Assembly (NCBI GenBank): GCA_025529335.1
Contig: JAMYHX010000319.1
Location: 1 to 49,515 of the forward strand
Length of the DNA: 49,515 bases
From: Rhizopus sp. PT2906
Taxonomy: Eukaryota > Mucoromycota > Mucoromycetes > Mucorales > Rhizopodaceae
Reading direction: 5' to 3'
Shown here: positions 11,931 to 24,000 of the stretch, in pieces
Numbering within the stretch: position 1 is the stretch's first letter
Layout of the letters: each line of letters starts with the position of its first letter
Position numbers and translations under genes: made by a program
Notes under the pieces: model-generated
Database searches by the model: none
What the model was told of the DNA's origin: nothing
Seen by the model: only the letters and a program-made list of their open reading frames with translations

Positions 11931-13417
11931 CTGACATTGAGATAAACGACTGTAATCAGTATGAATAGCGTGAATTCATACATTATAAATGATAAGTCAA
12001 ATTAAATAGAATCTCTCCTTTGAATATAAATCATTATTTCTTTACATAAAAGGATACACTTCTTTAAAAGATAATCCTTCTCATGGTAAAAGCAGTATCA
12101 TAACCCAGATCATAAAACGAACAATAAGATCAGTATCAGGGACGACTTAAAAGTATTCTTTATGAACTCAGGAACAATTAGTCAATCCCGTCTTCAGTAA
12201 TTATAATCCACGCTTGGAATAGTGGTTTACCAGCCATTTGATAGCAACTATAAATAGTAGATATTTAGTTTTTGCATGTTCTTTCTGTCTTTATCTCAGA
12301 ATAAGGATTAGTCTCAAAGAGCACTTCTTTTGTTTTTGTCTTGTGTTTCTAAATTATTACATAACATATACGATAATTTGATAAACTACTTCTTCTTGTC
12401 ATTATTGCTTGAACATTCGCAATTTTAGCAACCATATTTCAGAGCTTTTATTTACGACTTGCTTGAGCTTCCTACACTGTCTTTAGATGAAAAAGATTCA
12501 ATATAATGATTAGATTTAAAATGCTTTTTGAGATCCCAAGATTCAAAAGTAGCCAAATGAATACATCTATGAGATGTCTTTTTAAGCTTACCTATATCTA
12601 ATTTATTTATACAGTGGCATATGTTTAGCTTGATATTTTGATGTTGAATGGATATCTACGAAATATAGATAGGTTTCTTTGATTGAGGCCGCGCATATAA
12701 ATGCATGATACAGGGCCATATTTATTGGCTACAGTGAAGAATTTTCAGTCATGAAGGAATAAAGAACATAAAGGTCTTGTGTCATTTTATAAATATTTAC
12801 AGCATGAATCAGATAAATCGCAGTAATATTATTTTGGGAAAAAGTGTATTTTTATCGTCCTACAGCGTGTCAGGAGTGGCCAACATTGCTGTGTGTTACA
12901 GAACATAGTTGCATGATCTATTGTCATACTACCCAATTATAGTATTTTGCCCGACAGATAACCTGGGAACATACAAATTTCCAAATATAGAAAGAGACAA
13001 CGCTTTTCTCTTATATGAATTTGCCTTTATCTTTTATGCAAAGCAAAGCCAAGCATCAAAAAGGACCATAATTACCAATTATTAAAGGATTAAATAAAGA
13101 AAGACATGATTAAATATATATGCATCTTCTTTATATAAGCAAAGACTGACATCTTGTTATCAAAAATCAGAAACCATTTAAGGCGGTAATATAAAAAAGT
13201 TAAAAATAACTTGACGAATATGTCATTCAAGCAACCTTCTTGAGCTATCTTAAGAGTAGATATGCTACAAGACATAACACGCAAAAGAATTGATATGATA
13301 TTAGTCTGCCCATCTAGCATTTAAAAAGCCTTGGCGATCAGAACGTATCATGATGCGTGTATATATGTGTGTGAAACCTCATCGTAATTAACTGGGCGGA
13401 ACAAGACATTGAATGCT

Positions 13418-13425
13418 TATAAAAG
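13418..13425 (+). promoter_or_regulatory. TATA box of the chitin deacetylase gene
   Basis: TATAAAAG, 68-75 nt upstream of the ATG at 13493, followed by a pyrimidine-rich stretch (13458-13477) typical of well-expressed fungal genes. Confidence 0.6.
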
Positions 13426-13492
13426 GAGGCACGCCATGACCTGATGTATTTATTAACGCCCCTTTCCTTTCTTTTTTAATTTAATTACACAA

Positions 13493-14328
13493 ATGCGTCT
13501 CACTCTTCTCGCTTCTTTGGCTGCCATTGCCACTGCTGTTTCTGCTGTTCCTGTTGAAAAGAGAGCTGTCAAGGCCAAGGTTTACACTACCTGTTCCGTT
13601 CCCGGCACTATTGCTTTGACTTTTGACGATGGACCTTATGAATACACTTGGGCATTGGCTGATACGCTTAAATCTAAAGGTGTTACCGCCACCTTCTTCA
13701 TGAACGGTAACAACTGGGTGTAAGTAACCCTCCCTTTTTTCTTAATGATAGCCTAATTTAGCCTAATGTATTTTTTTACAGTGACGTTGAACACCAAAGC
13801 GTAAAGACTCCTGCTGGTACAAAGACTTACAAGCAAGTTATCAAGCATGTCTATGACAAGGGCCACCAAATCGGCAGCCACACTTTTAGCCACAAGGAAC
13901 TTGCTGGCCTAAGTGCTACTGAGGTCAAGTCTGAAATGACCAAGCTTGAAAAGATTTTCAAGTCCGTCATTGGTAAGACTCCTGTCTACATGCGTCCTCC
14001 TTCCGGCGCTTATGATGACAACACACTCGCTACTCTTGGTCAACTCGGATACAAGGTTATCCTCTGGGATATTGATTCCAATGACTGGAGATACAAGGAT
14101 ATTGCCAGCCTTGCTAACGAACAACAAGAATACAAGAGCGTCATTGAAGCTGATAGCAAGAAGAAGCCTCATGGTCACATTGCTCTTCAACACGATGTTC
14201 ACAAGAAGACTGTTGACAAGCTTGTTCCTTGGGTTATCTCTTACATTAAGAGCAAGAAGAACTACAAGTTTGTCACTGTTGCTGAATGTCTTGGTAACAC
14301 CAAGAGCAGCGCTTACAAGAGTAAATAA
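13493..14328 (+). CDS. Secreted chitin deacetylase (CE4 polysaccharide deacetylase)
   Basis: Two exons, 13493-13719 and 13782-14328, give 257 residues. Residues 1-~18 are a signal peptide (MRLTLLASLAAIATAVSAVP). All five CE4 (NodB) motifs are present: TFDDGP with the metal-binding Asp, SHTFSH with the metal-binding histidines, RPPSGAYDD, WDIDSNDW, and IALQHDVH. The enzyme removes acetyl groups from chitin to make chitosan, the main wall polymer of Mucorales (family knowledge). No C-terminal hydrophobic segment or GPI signal is visible, so it should be freely secreted. Codon use is strongly biased (GCC, AAG, CTT) compared with neighbours, which together with the TATA box suggests high expression. 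Confidence 0.95.
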
Positions 14329-14446
14329 ATGTGCTCATGTATCATTACTCATTAGAATTTAAATGTTTTAATAAACTATGTACTTTAGAAAAATGAGCTA
14401 TCTTTTTTCAAAAATAATTGACAAAACAAGGATGCTATGTTATTTA

Positions 14447-17046
14447 TTACTGTTGTGCTTGCAAAGTGTAGTCTATAATAAATGATTGGGTTATAAGGTC
14501 GTCTATACGTTGATAGTGTCTATCCGTATACGGTAACAGACCATCAATGATCTAAAAAATAATGCATTAGTTTCCTTGTAAACGTTTATATGCTTTCTTA
14601 CCTCTTTAGCAGATGGTATTTCAACAATTTCTTCTGCGCTACGCGACATTAAAATGGCATTTAATACTGTTTGTGCTACATCTGAATGCTTTGCATTTGT
14701 GTTCCAGTCTCGGATGTACTTTAGCATTTTTTCGATATTTTCAATTGATAGTTCTGCAAGGATTTTATCTACATTTTCTGATCCAGTAATGCTCTGATCC
14801 CCTTCTGGTCTGGATTCAGAAACTTCCTTGAACAGATGTAGTAAACGGTAAGGCTGTTCTAGCGATAATGCCAATAAAATGGCGTTTAGATAATCTTTCT
14901 TGCGCATAAAGTTTTGCAGTTCTTGTTCCCTAAAATATAATGTTAGTTATATTGATGGACAAGACACAACACAATTTACTTGATGATCAATTCTTCTTTT
15001 TCTTTCAACTCTTCTTCTTGTTCTTGTAAAGTGACATCTTCCCAGAAATTAACAACAGAGTCAGCACCTGCAGATACTACAAATCTTTCATCTTTTCGAA
15101 TTGCCAAAGCCCACACTTTTTCAGTGTGATTATCAAGTGTAGCTGCACATTCGTTTGTCTTGATTGTCCACACTTTCACCAGACCATCTGAAGCGGCAGA
15201 CACTAATTGCATACCAGCCGTCAAGAACTCAACTCGAAGGACTGAATTAGTATGGCCTTCAAATGTCTTTAAGCATGTAAAGTCTTTTAAATTCCATATC
15301 TTGACTGTCTTATCACCAGAACTTGTAGCCAAGACCTGGTCTACAGGGGAGAATCGTGCACACCAAACACCACGCTTGTGACCTTTCATGGTGCCAACCA
15401 GTTCTCCCGTGTCCACGTTCCAAAGTTTGGCTGTCTTATCTTGTGAACCAGTTGCAAAGAATTTATCATTGGGAGCAACGCAAATGGTATTGATGTCTTT
15501 ATCGTGTGCTTGATGAGTGTATAATGATTTGGGTTTAAAGTTTTCGTCTGGGTTATCCAAATCCATCTCTCTCAAGTTCCAGTATTTTATTGTTCTATCT
15601 TGACTGCCTGTGATCATAAAAGTCTTTGATTTTCTGGATAGTGCAACTGCACCCACTGATTCTGTATGCCCAATACATACACCCGCAGGCATATATTTCT
15701 TCTTGTGATCTTCTTGTGTTGTATCAATCTTCCAGAGACGTGCTGTCTTATCTTTAGATGCTGTGACAAGAAGCGTACCGTCTCTTGATCTATCCAAAGA
15801 AATGATCATGTCTGTATGTCCATACAGTAAATCACAATCTTGTGTGTCGACATTGTAAATTCTTAATTGGGCACTATTGGTAGCTGCTGCCAAGTATGTC
15901 TCATCTTCTCCCACATAAGCAACATCAACAACTTCGTCATTGTATCCAACAATCTGCTTTACACGCTCAAGTTGCTGTTCCAGAGAGTAAATGAGAATAT
16001 TTTGATCATTGGTCACAACTGCTAAAACTCTAGCGCTTTTGATATATACAACATCTGTAATCGTGTGCTGACTATTCTTTTCGGGTTCCTGTGCCTTGAT
16101 TAATTTTCCAGTCTTCATATCCCACAGCTTGACAAGTCCTGAATCGCCTGCAGTATAAAAAATGTCGGATTGAGCGTATTCACTGCCAAACTTGGCCGTC
16201 ACCTCTTCATTCTTTTCAACAAATCCAACTGTTTCGATCGTTTCAAAAATGGGATATGTGGCCCTAAGCTGTTTTGCTCGCCAGTCCCATACATTCACAA
16301 CTTTATCACGAGAGCCAGATATAAGGTATTGACCATCTGCAGAAAAGTCAAGGCCACGGATAACACTGACATGACTCTTCAATACGGCTACACTGTTTCT
16401 TGATTGTAAATCCCAAATTCTCACTTGACAGTCGACTGCACCTGACGCAAGATACCATTTGCCTTCATGCTTGTGAAACTTGAGAGCACTGATAACGCCT
16501 CCGTGTCCTTTAAAGTTATGTGTACAGTAACCCTTATCGATATCCCACACTTTGATGGAACCATCTGCAAAACCGGTAGCTACCAAGGTTGATGTCTCAT
16601 CGATATCCATGACAATCACAGGTGCAGAATCATGTGCCTTGAACGTTCGGACACATTCTCCTTTTTCAAGTTCCCAAATTCTTATGAATAAGCTTCGACT
16701 GGCGCTGACGAGATGCTTTCCATTGGGCTTAACAGCCATGGTGGTCACTAGTTCAGTATCCTATAATAAAATTAGCATGCTTTAAAGCAAATGAATAATG
16801 CTGTCAACATACGCCTTCTAATTGATGAACTTGTTTTCCTGTTGCAAGTTCAGTAACAATAATATCCTCACTAAGTGTTGAAATCAAATATTTTGAATCC
16901 TGAGTAATCTCGACCTTGCCACCATTATAGATTGATTCAATCGTCTTGATGGACTTGAAACTATTAAAGTATTATTATCATGTTTACAATACGTTTAATT
17001 CAAAGTACCTTGTCTTCAATATCAATTTCGTAGATTCATCGGCCAT
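14447..17046 (-). CDS. UTP13: U3 snoRNP WD40 protein Utp13 (TBL3 homologue)
   Basis: Five exons (17046-17009, 16960-16813, 16760-14980, 14929-14602, 14551-14447) give 799 residues. Residues ~50-640 hold two runs of WD40 repeats, with repeated forms such as GSRDKVVNVWDW, TGSQDRTIKYWN, ATGSQDKTAKLWN and SSGDKTVKIWN. A charged linker (QEEELKEKEELIIKEQEL) precedes a C-terminal helical Utp13 domain (FMRKKDYLNAILLALSLEQP, later KMLKYIRDWNTNAK). Two tandem beta-propellers plus this C-terminal domain identify Utp13, part of the UTP-B complex of the small-subunit processome that supports early 18S rRNA processing in the nucleolus. Confidence 0.93.
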
Positions 17047-17810
17047 GTTGAGAAATAGACTGCGATAGAAACAGTAAAGCTGCCCTTTTTGCTTTTCTTG
17101 TGTAGTAGAACTTCAAAGTGAAATGCAGTCACTGTGGCTTGCTTGAATCAAGGTTTATGCAATTAAAAACAAGCTTTTACAGTCAAGTCTGAGTTGTTTA
17201 AACAGTGTTCTTAGGGACCACGCCCCGAAACATTATTTCCGGGCCGAGCGCTTAGGGACCACACCTTGGGTGACGCGACTCACCTTAAAATAATAGGTAT
17301 TTGGGACGACGTCGTTAGGAATCGTGCCCAAAGCGGATTATTCTTCCAAAATAGCAATGTTGCCGAAAAGACGACAGAGGATGTGGTTATAGGCTTTCTA
17401 GCCGCGCTTTATTCTCAGAAAAACAATAAAAAAAAAATTCTTGTAATCTATACTCTTTATAAATATGCGAAAGAGCTCCAATTATGCAAATCGTAAAAAA
17501 CAGCCATGGCTGCTTACATATGAATGGTTAATACTCCCTTATTATCTGTTTTCTCTTTCCCTCGACGCAGCAGTTCTGTCAGTATAAAAAAGCTCTTTTT
17601 TACACTTGCCTCTACGCGAGCCAAATATCTGAACTTTGTTGATTCACTACAGCCAGAAAAGAGAATGTTGAGCCAGCATTCTGATGGTACATAATCTGTA
17701 ATTAAAAGAGTTGATGAAAGCTGAAAGAAGCCATTTGACAGCAAATGCCATACTTTTATTAACAAGTCTAATACTAAGCACATTATGTGTCATAGCGCCA
17801 ACAAATAAGA
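17047..17810. other. Spacer with a short direct repeat
   Basis: Probable promoter of UTP13 on its left side. At 17211-17265 the motif CTTAGGGACCAC occurs twice, 40 bases apart, in a locally G+C-rich patch. No convincing gene; weak open frames at 17266-17496 and 17514-17783 have no domain signal. Confidence 0.5.
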
Positions 17811-19544
17811 TTATTCGTATAAATCATCATAATATAAATTATTATAATCTATCCCCTCATCAAACAAATCTATTTCGACAAAAACTTTGATCAAAGGGTT
17901 CTCGTTTACTGTTTCAGTCCATTTCTTGGTTGTTCTATTTTCGCGTTGTATATTTACCAAGTATATCGTTTTATTTGAGGAAATATCGTCAATTACTAAT
18001 AGCGCCTTTCTACCAAACACATCTGTTAAACTACTGTAATGACTTTGAGGAGACCAAGTATTCGAAGGCGCAGTATCAAAAGAATCGAATAACATATCCA
18101 ATTTACTTTCAACCTCATCCATAGAAGGGCAAATAATTTTAACGTCTACATGACGTACTGACGGCAAGAGACGCAAGTAACCAGCAAGTGACCCACTTTC
18201 TATAGTACGCACTATCAGTGTAAGAGCCTCTACTGTCGAATTCAAAGGCACATTTGCATCTATTGCAGCTTGTGATGGCGGCTGGAAAGTCGCATATGTC
18301 CAGTAGTGGAAAGTCTTCGTTTGCGTACAGGTAGTGAGAATATCTTCAATCCATACGGTGCGGTCTTCAAAGTATGAATCGCAATCCAAGATAAACCTTG
18401 TAATATTATGTTGGTATTTCTTGAACATCTGTAAGAACCTTTCTTTTTTTCTTGAATCGTTATCGAATTGTATAAATGCTGTTCTTTTTATACTTCTCTG
18501 TTGCAAACGAATCGCTTGATTGGAAGCCTCCAGATAGCAAAAGTGAATGCGTACGTTAGGCGTGTGCTTTAAGTACGCTTCAAGCAAAGAAAATGGTCCT
18601 CTTCCCTCAATTTCATACGTTTGCATTGAGTTTAGATATTCTATAAACCTATCGCCAATATTATTGAAATAACCTTCCAGATCAAAACGGAAAGAGGAGT
18701 TAGATACCAACTTCAGATTCTGAAGGCTGGGAAACTTGTGCATGATGTATTCAGCAATGCCTATATGATTGATCCAATACACGCCTAAAGTTTTGATATT
18801 TTTATGTGGCTGTGTAGATAATATTTCAAGAGTAGTTGGTATTCTGCTCCTCTCTCTCGAATAAAACGCCTTTGAGTTTACGCTTAAAGACGTCAAGTTA
18901 GGGCAAAGCTGGATTATCTCATCATAATCTATAAGTGACCAAATGGCTTCCATCTTGTCGATAATCAAATGTGTTAAGTTGCTAAACTCTGGTAATCGCT
19001 GACAGAGCTCTTTCATTATTGGGGTGGAAGGATGCTCTGGCGGTAGATAGATCTGAGTGAGCGAATGGCGAAAAAGCGAAATAAGTGTGTTATAACAATC
19101 AAAGTAATTATGACGTTCAGTTAAGTCAAAAGGGTTAATAAGTTCCTTTATATGAGGCCAGTGCTTTGATGCAGCAGTGGCAATAGTACGCCAAGAATCA
19201 TAGTTCCCAATGGCACCCTTAACGCGTTCTACGTTTGGACAGGCTTCAGCAAGTTCATTCATGTAAAGTTCTGCTGCTTCATATTTTCGGTATCTTGTGC
19301 TAAGGCATATAGTACGAGTAAGGTGCCCTGCGCTGCTGTTTTTCATACAGTGTAAAAACCTTTCCATGTCCGTATCGTCGTATAAATCTATTAAACTATA
19401 CAGCCATGTTTTTGCAACTTGGTTCCATCCCTTACAGACAAGCTGATATTGCATCATCCAACTTTTCTTGTATTCGTCACTCTTCTGAACATATGTAAAA
19501 ATCTTCTGTAATATTTCACTAGGTATCTCATTGAAGCCTGGCAT
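17811..19544 (-). CDS. F-box protein with degenerate leucine-rich repeats
   Basis: Single exon, 577 residues from the ATG at 19544, which places the F-box at the start; an upstream in-frame ATG at 19565 is less likely. Residues 1-~50 carry an F-box (FNEIPSEILQKIFTYV, then QLVCKGWNQVAKTWLY), which binds Skp1 in SCF ubiquitin ligases. The rest contains leucine-rich segments (LCQRLPEFSNLTHLIID, IQLCPNLTSLSVNSKAF, MHKFPSLQNLKLVS) that would form the substrate-binding surface. The end is acidic and Tyr-rich (FDEGIDYNNLYYDDLYE). Such F-box/LRR genes are numerous in Mucorales; the target cannot be inferred. Confidence 0.8.
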   Translation of the reverse strand: MPGFNEIPSEILQKIFTYVQKSDEYKKSWMMQYQLVCKGWNQVAKTWLYSLIDLYDDTDMERFLHCMKNSSAGHLTRTICLSTRYRKYEAAELYMNELAEACPNVERVKGAIGNYDSWRTIATAASKHWPHIKELINPFDLTERHNYFDCYNTLISLFRHSLTQIYLPPEHPSTPIMKELCQRLPEFSNLTHLIIDKMEAIWSLIDYDEIIQLCPNLTSLSVNSKAFYSRERSRIPTTLEILSTQPHKNIKTLGVYWINHIGIAEYIMHKFPSLQNLKLVSNSSFRFDLEGYFNNIGDRFIEYLNSMQTYEIEGRGPFSLLEAYLKHTPNVRIHFCYLEASNQAIRLQQRSIKRTAFIQFDNDSRKKERFLQMFKKYQHNITRFILDCDSYFEDRTVWIEDILTTCTQTKTFHYWTYATFQPPSQAAIDANVPLNSTVEALTLIVRTIESGSLAGYLRLLPSVRHVDVKIICPSMDEVESKLDMLFDSFDTAPSNTWSPQSHYSSLTDVFGRKALLVIDDISSNKTIYLVNIQRENRTTKKWTETVNENPLIKVFVEIDLFDEGIDYNNLYYDDLYE

Positions 19545-19959
19545 TTTGAGGTAAAGTATACACAAGAACAGTCAACTGCCAAGTAAGGAACAACTCAAAA
19601 GAAAAGCGCAGGATATTCTGCGCACAATATATCTTGTAGCGTGGCTGTGATCTTTATCTGAAAAAGGAAAGACATAAGCTGTTAGTTTACTTTTTTCGTT
19701 TAAATGGTTCATAAAGAAAAGCTAGGACCTTCGTTCATTAAAGCTATTGAGTAAGGCTTGGATCCATCCCTCACAGGATGAAAACCTGTTCTAGCATTGT
19801 GGAGGAAAAGAAAAGCAACCGAATAGGTCCTTGAACTCAATAGAGTCGGTAACCCTAGACTAACGTAGTCTCGCCAAGCATAGAACGCGATTGCTGTACT
19901 GCCTATAATGAAGCCATACTATATACCTATAGCAGTCATTAAGGTCCATAAGGAGAGTC

Positions 19960-20420
19960 TACCACATAATGAATAACAGAGGCGCAACCAGATCTCTTGG
20001 AGGTACTCTATTCGATGCTAGGAGTATTGTTCACGACAAGCTCGATGAAAACATCCCACAAAAACCCTACGATAGTACTGAAAAGTAGCTCACGCGTTAA
20101 CGAGAAGTCCGTTTAATAGGATAGTGATCATTATCTACTAATCTTCATGGTCATCTCACCGGATCTTGGAGAACTGTAATGGAACAGTAACGCATTACAG
20201 TTTATCACACCAAACGCTCACCAGCGCCTTTTCGATATCTAGGCTTCTACATCCTTTTCACATTGCTCAAAGAGGATTCTTGATTCTTACAGGACAAACT
20301 GCATGATCAAGTGTAGCTTTATTCTCAGCGACAGATCTCACTCGGAGGATGGGCGACAATAATGAATACACTAATCAAGGTCAGGTATTGCCTGAGACTA
20401 CTCGCAATTTAACCTCGCAC
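19960..20420 (+). pseudogene. Decayed LINE-type reverse transcriptase fragment
   Basis: In the frame starting at 20221, interrupted by two stops, the translation reads a typical end of a non-LTR reverse transcriptase: VYHTKRSPAPFRYLGFYI, then after the stops LYSQRQISLGGWATIMNTLI and VRYCLRLLAI. This corresponds to the conserved YLG block and the following S-x-x-GR-x-x-x-x-N-x-L-x-x-x-x-W/Y segment of LINE thumb regions. Upstream, from about 19960, similar but weaker fragments occur in changed frames. Many stops show it has long been inactive. Confidence 0.5.
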
Positions 20421-21003
20421 AAATATCTAAAATTATTCAAAGATTCGGTAAATTGAGACTAGAAGCACAACACTAAAAGTTAACTTTACATCGGATTTCC
20501 TTAAAGGAACCCGTGTGCAACATTCTAACAGTTTTTTTTTTTTGGAAATCTCAAGAAGCAAAAAATGACATAGCATAGTAAAAAGTTAATGAAGAATGGT
20601 AGAGATGGGATGTATGGATTATCTCATTAATATGTTTGGTATAAAGGTTTCCATCGTTACCAGACTTTAAATAAAATGACTTGTCATAGATTGTAATCTC
20701 GATGAGATAATATATATTCACTATGTTTTCAATCAAATATTTTACGCGTTTGAACGATAGATGTCATATAATGAAGTAACAGATAAATTTATTACAACTT
20801 AATGAAAATGGAAGCACTTTTTGTGCGAGTGTTTCTTTTTCAAAGAAACGCTTTTTTTGAAGAAGCCGAACCTGTGATTCTTTTGTTTATTGTACAAACT
20901 TAAGTGATGTGTTGTGTAACATCAACTGTATGTATCTCACGTTTACTACAAAAGAGAAGGGTATTTTCTCTTTCCTCTTGACTTTCATTTGATCATTTTA
21001 ATC
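20421..21003. other. Intergenic spacer before the M16 protease gene
   Basis: A+T-rich, with a 13-base T run near 20531. No gene signal. The last 60 bases are pyrimidine-rich and form the likely 5' leader of the next gene. Confidence 0.5.
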
Positions 21004-24000
21004 ATGACACCTACTTTTAAGGATAGCTTCATACACTATCCTCCTTTTGTAGTTGATCCATGCGCACATATTCAGATCAAATGCTGTAAAAGCTCTAACA
21101 CCGGATTGACTGCCATTCACATCGACATGGAAGGTAACCCATAAAGAGCTAATTATTATACTATACTCTAAACACTTGTAATCAGGACCATTAGTGAGCG
21201 GTTTTTTGACTTTGGCAACAAGAGGTATATATTTTTAATGCTATATTTTATAAATCACTCAAAATAAAGTTATAGTAAACGATGACAATGGATGTCCACA
21301 TATACTAGAACAGTAAAACAATTTGTGTCAAAAGAAGAAGGACTAACATTGACTATATTTTAGCTTAATATTCTTGGGAAGTGAGAAGTATCCTTACAAG
21401 GTATAGCAATGATCGATTACCCTTTTAGATCATATCCTTTATACATTTGTATATAGGGAACACTTGATTTACTTGCTCCAAGGGCATATGCACCAGGAAC
21501 TAATGCATGGACTGACATTGATCATACTTGTTACAGTATGCCTTTAATACGTGCTAATTTTATAATGACTTTTTTTTTAATAGCTTTAACAACTGCTGGA
21601 AGTGATGGTTTTCTTCAACTACTGCCTGTCTATGCAGATCACGTACTATATCCTACTTTAACCGATTCTGGCTTTTACACAGAGGTCCATCACGTCAACC
21701 AAAATGGTGAAGATGCAGGTAAGAAAGCTTTCTAGTTTCACATACACACAATGACAACTGACTTTATTTTTGTTGTTAATAGGCGTAAGTTGTGCTACTG
21801 TTTTAACAATAAACACTTATAATGACTCAAATACTTAGGTTGTCTATTGTGAACTACAAGCAAGAGAAAACTCCGTATATGATATTATGCATCGTAGGTT
21901 ACAGAGTATGATTTATCCCAAACAGAGTGGATATCCCTTCGAAGCGGGTGGGTTAGTCAGTTGCATACGAAAACTCAAGATTGAATCAAGTAAAAGCTGA
22001 AACTAATGCTTGTGTCATCTCTAAAAAAAAGATCATTAACCTTATTCTTTATTTGTCTAGTCCGGGAGTATCACAGTCAGTTTTACAGTCCTGAAAATCT
22101 TGTTATTATCATCACAGGAAAGCTAGATCAAGTCCATCTATTATCAACCTTAGAGCAGATTGACAAGTCAATTCTTGATAGACGCGTTCCAAAAGTGCCA
22201 AAGCCAAGGCCATGGAATCCAGCACCAGAGATACCCAACTTGAAACATAATACAGTTGAAACAGTTTTGTTTCCTGGTGAATCGGAAAGCTTGGGAGAAG
22301 TGACAGTAACTTGGTTAGGTCCAAGGTGGAATGTAAGATGAATAGAGGTTACACTTCACTTCGCACTAACACCTGCCGTAGGAATTCTTAGAGATACAAG
22401 CTATTTACATGATGAACACATACTTAACTGATACACCTATCTCATCACTCAAAAGGCTATTTGTAGAGTGCAAAGACCCTTACTGCTCGGAAGTGGATTT
22501 TAGAATAGTCGAAAGAAGCAGGGTTGCAGTCACTCTGACGCTTAGAAATGTACAATTGGATAAAATAGATACGGTCATACCAAAGCTCATGGCAGCCTTA
22601 CGAAATATTGTGGCAGAATCTGATTTTGATATGTCAAGGATGCTTACTCTAATACAAAAAGAAAAGCTCAGGGTAATATAGGACTACAAATGAAGCATAT
22701 GTGCGTGGCTAACAACCTATAAAAAAGATATTTGACGAATATGAAACAAGAGCAGCCTTCACTCTACCACTGTCTGCAATAACAGGTTTGTTCATGATAA
22801 ATATTACGTATTGACAATCAGTGTTTATGGTTTTTTATTATTAGCAAGCATTTATGGAGAAATAGGCACCAAGGATTTTGTAAACGCATTTCAACAACCT
22901 AAATACCTTAACGAATTGATAAAGTTTTCAAAAGATGACTGGTTGGATTTATTGAATAGGTAGACTGACAAAGAAAGACAGAGGAGGGGGGGGAGGAGAA
23001 TGACTAAAGCATTGGATCAGAGTTTATTTAGAAACTGCATATGCTGCGCTCGTAGGAAAGCCTTCGGTCACAATGTCACAAGGGCTTGCCGACACTGAAA
23101 AGGAAAGAATACATCAGCAGCGAGCGAGATTAGGAAAGAAGGGCTTAAATGATTTAAAGAAAAAGTTGCAGCGTGCTATAAGGATGAATGAGGCTCAAAT
23201 ACCAGCAAGGATTATGGAAACCTTCCCTATACCTAGTGTATCAAGCATATCCTCTATTGAAGTATTGACAGCTATAAACCCTCATTACAAAGATGACATA
23301 TACCACAATAATATACAAGAATACATCAACCAGGACGGACAGCAGGATGATATTCCTTATTTCATACAATATGACCGTAAGTAATCCGGTCTTATCTTTG
23401 TTTTTCTAAAAATGGAATTCTAAGAGATTTGACCATCTAGACATATCTTCCGCATTTGTATCACTCTCTGTTTATCTAGACACTTCAAATATACCCTCTC
23501 ATTTACGTCCTTATGGAAGGGTCTATATGGATATCCTATTTGCTTCACCTATACTTGCTGATAACGGTATTTACATAGAACATGATGAAGTGATCCAGCA
23601 GTTAGATCAGGACTTGATATCATATGATTCATCACTCGGTTATCAAGCAATGTTTCGTGAATATATCGTCATTAATATCAAAGTTGAAGTAAGAGAAGCT
23701 TAGATAGAGTGTTGGCTTGCATGTATATACATATATTGATGTGTATTAGAATAAGAAATACGATATCGGTGTAAGATGGTTAAAGTATTTATTATGGAAC
23801 ATACAATTTATTCAGAACAGGTAACCCCATTAAGTGAGTGCTCATACATTTTCTCTGATATCGAAATTGTACAAGAATAGACTTGTCATTGGTGTTCATA
23901 AAACATTAGATGATATCCCTCAAGCAAAATGTAATGGCAAACTGGTAAATATTCAAAATATAAATATATGTCCTTGTCTAAAGCAATCTTTTAGGTTGCT

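Larger units (their letters stand above)
11445..13492. other. Long intergenic region
   Basis: A+T-rich and mostly without open frames, apart from the unassigned minus-strand segment listed at 11682-11930. The final 80 bases are the chitin deacetylase promoter. Confidence 0.5.

Noticed and set aside
13946..14362. 138-codon frame overlapping the chitin deacetylase gene
   Set aside because: It lies in another frame of a strongly coding exon; its Leu/Thr/Arg composition is a shadow of the CE4 protein.
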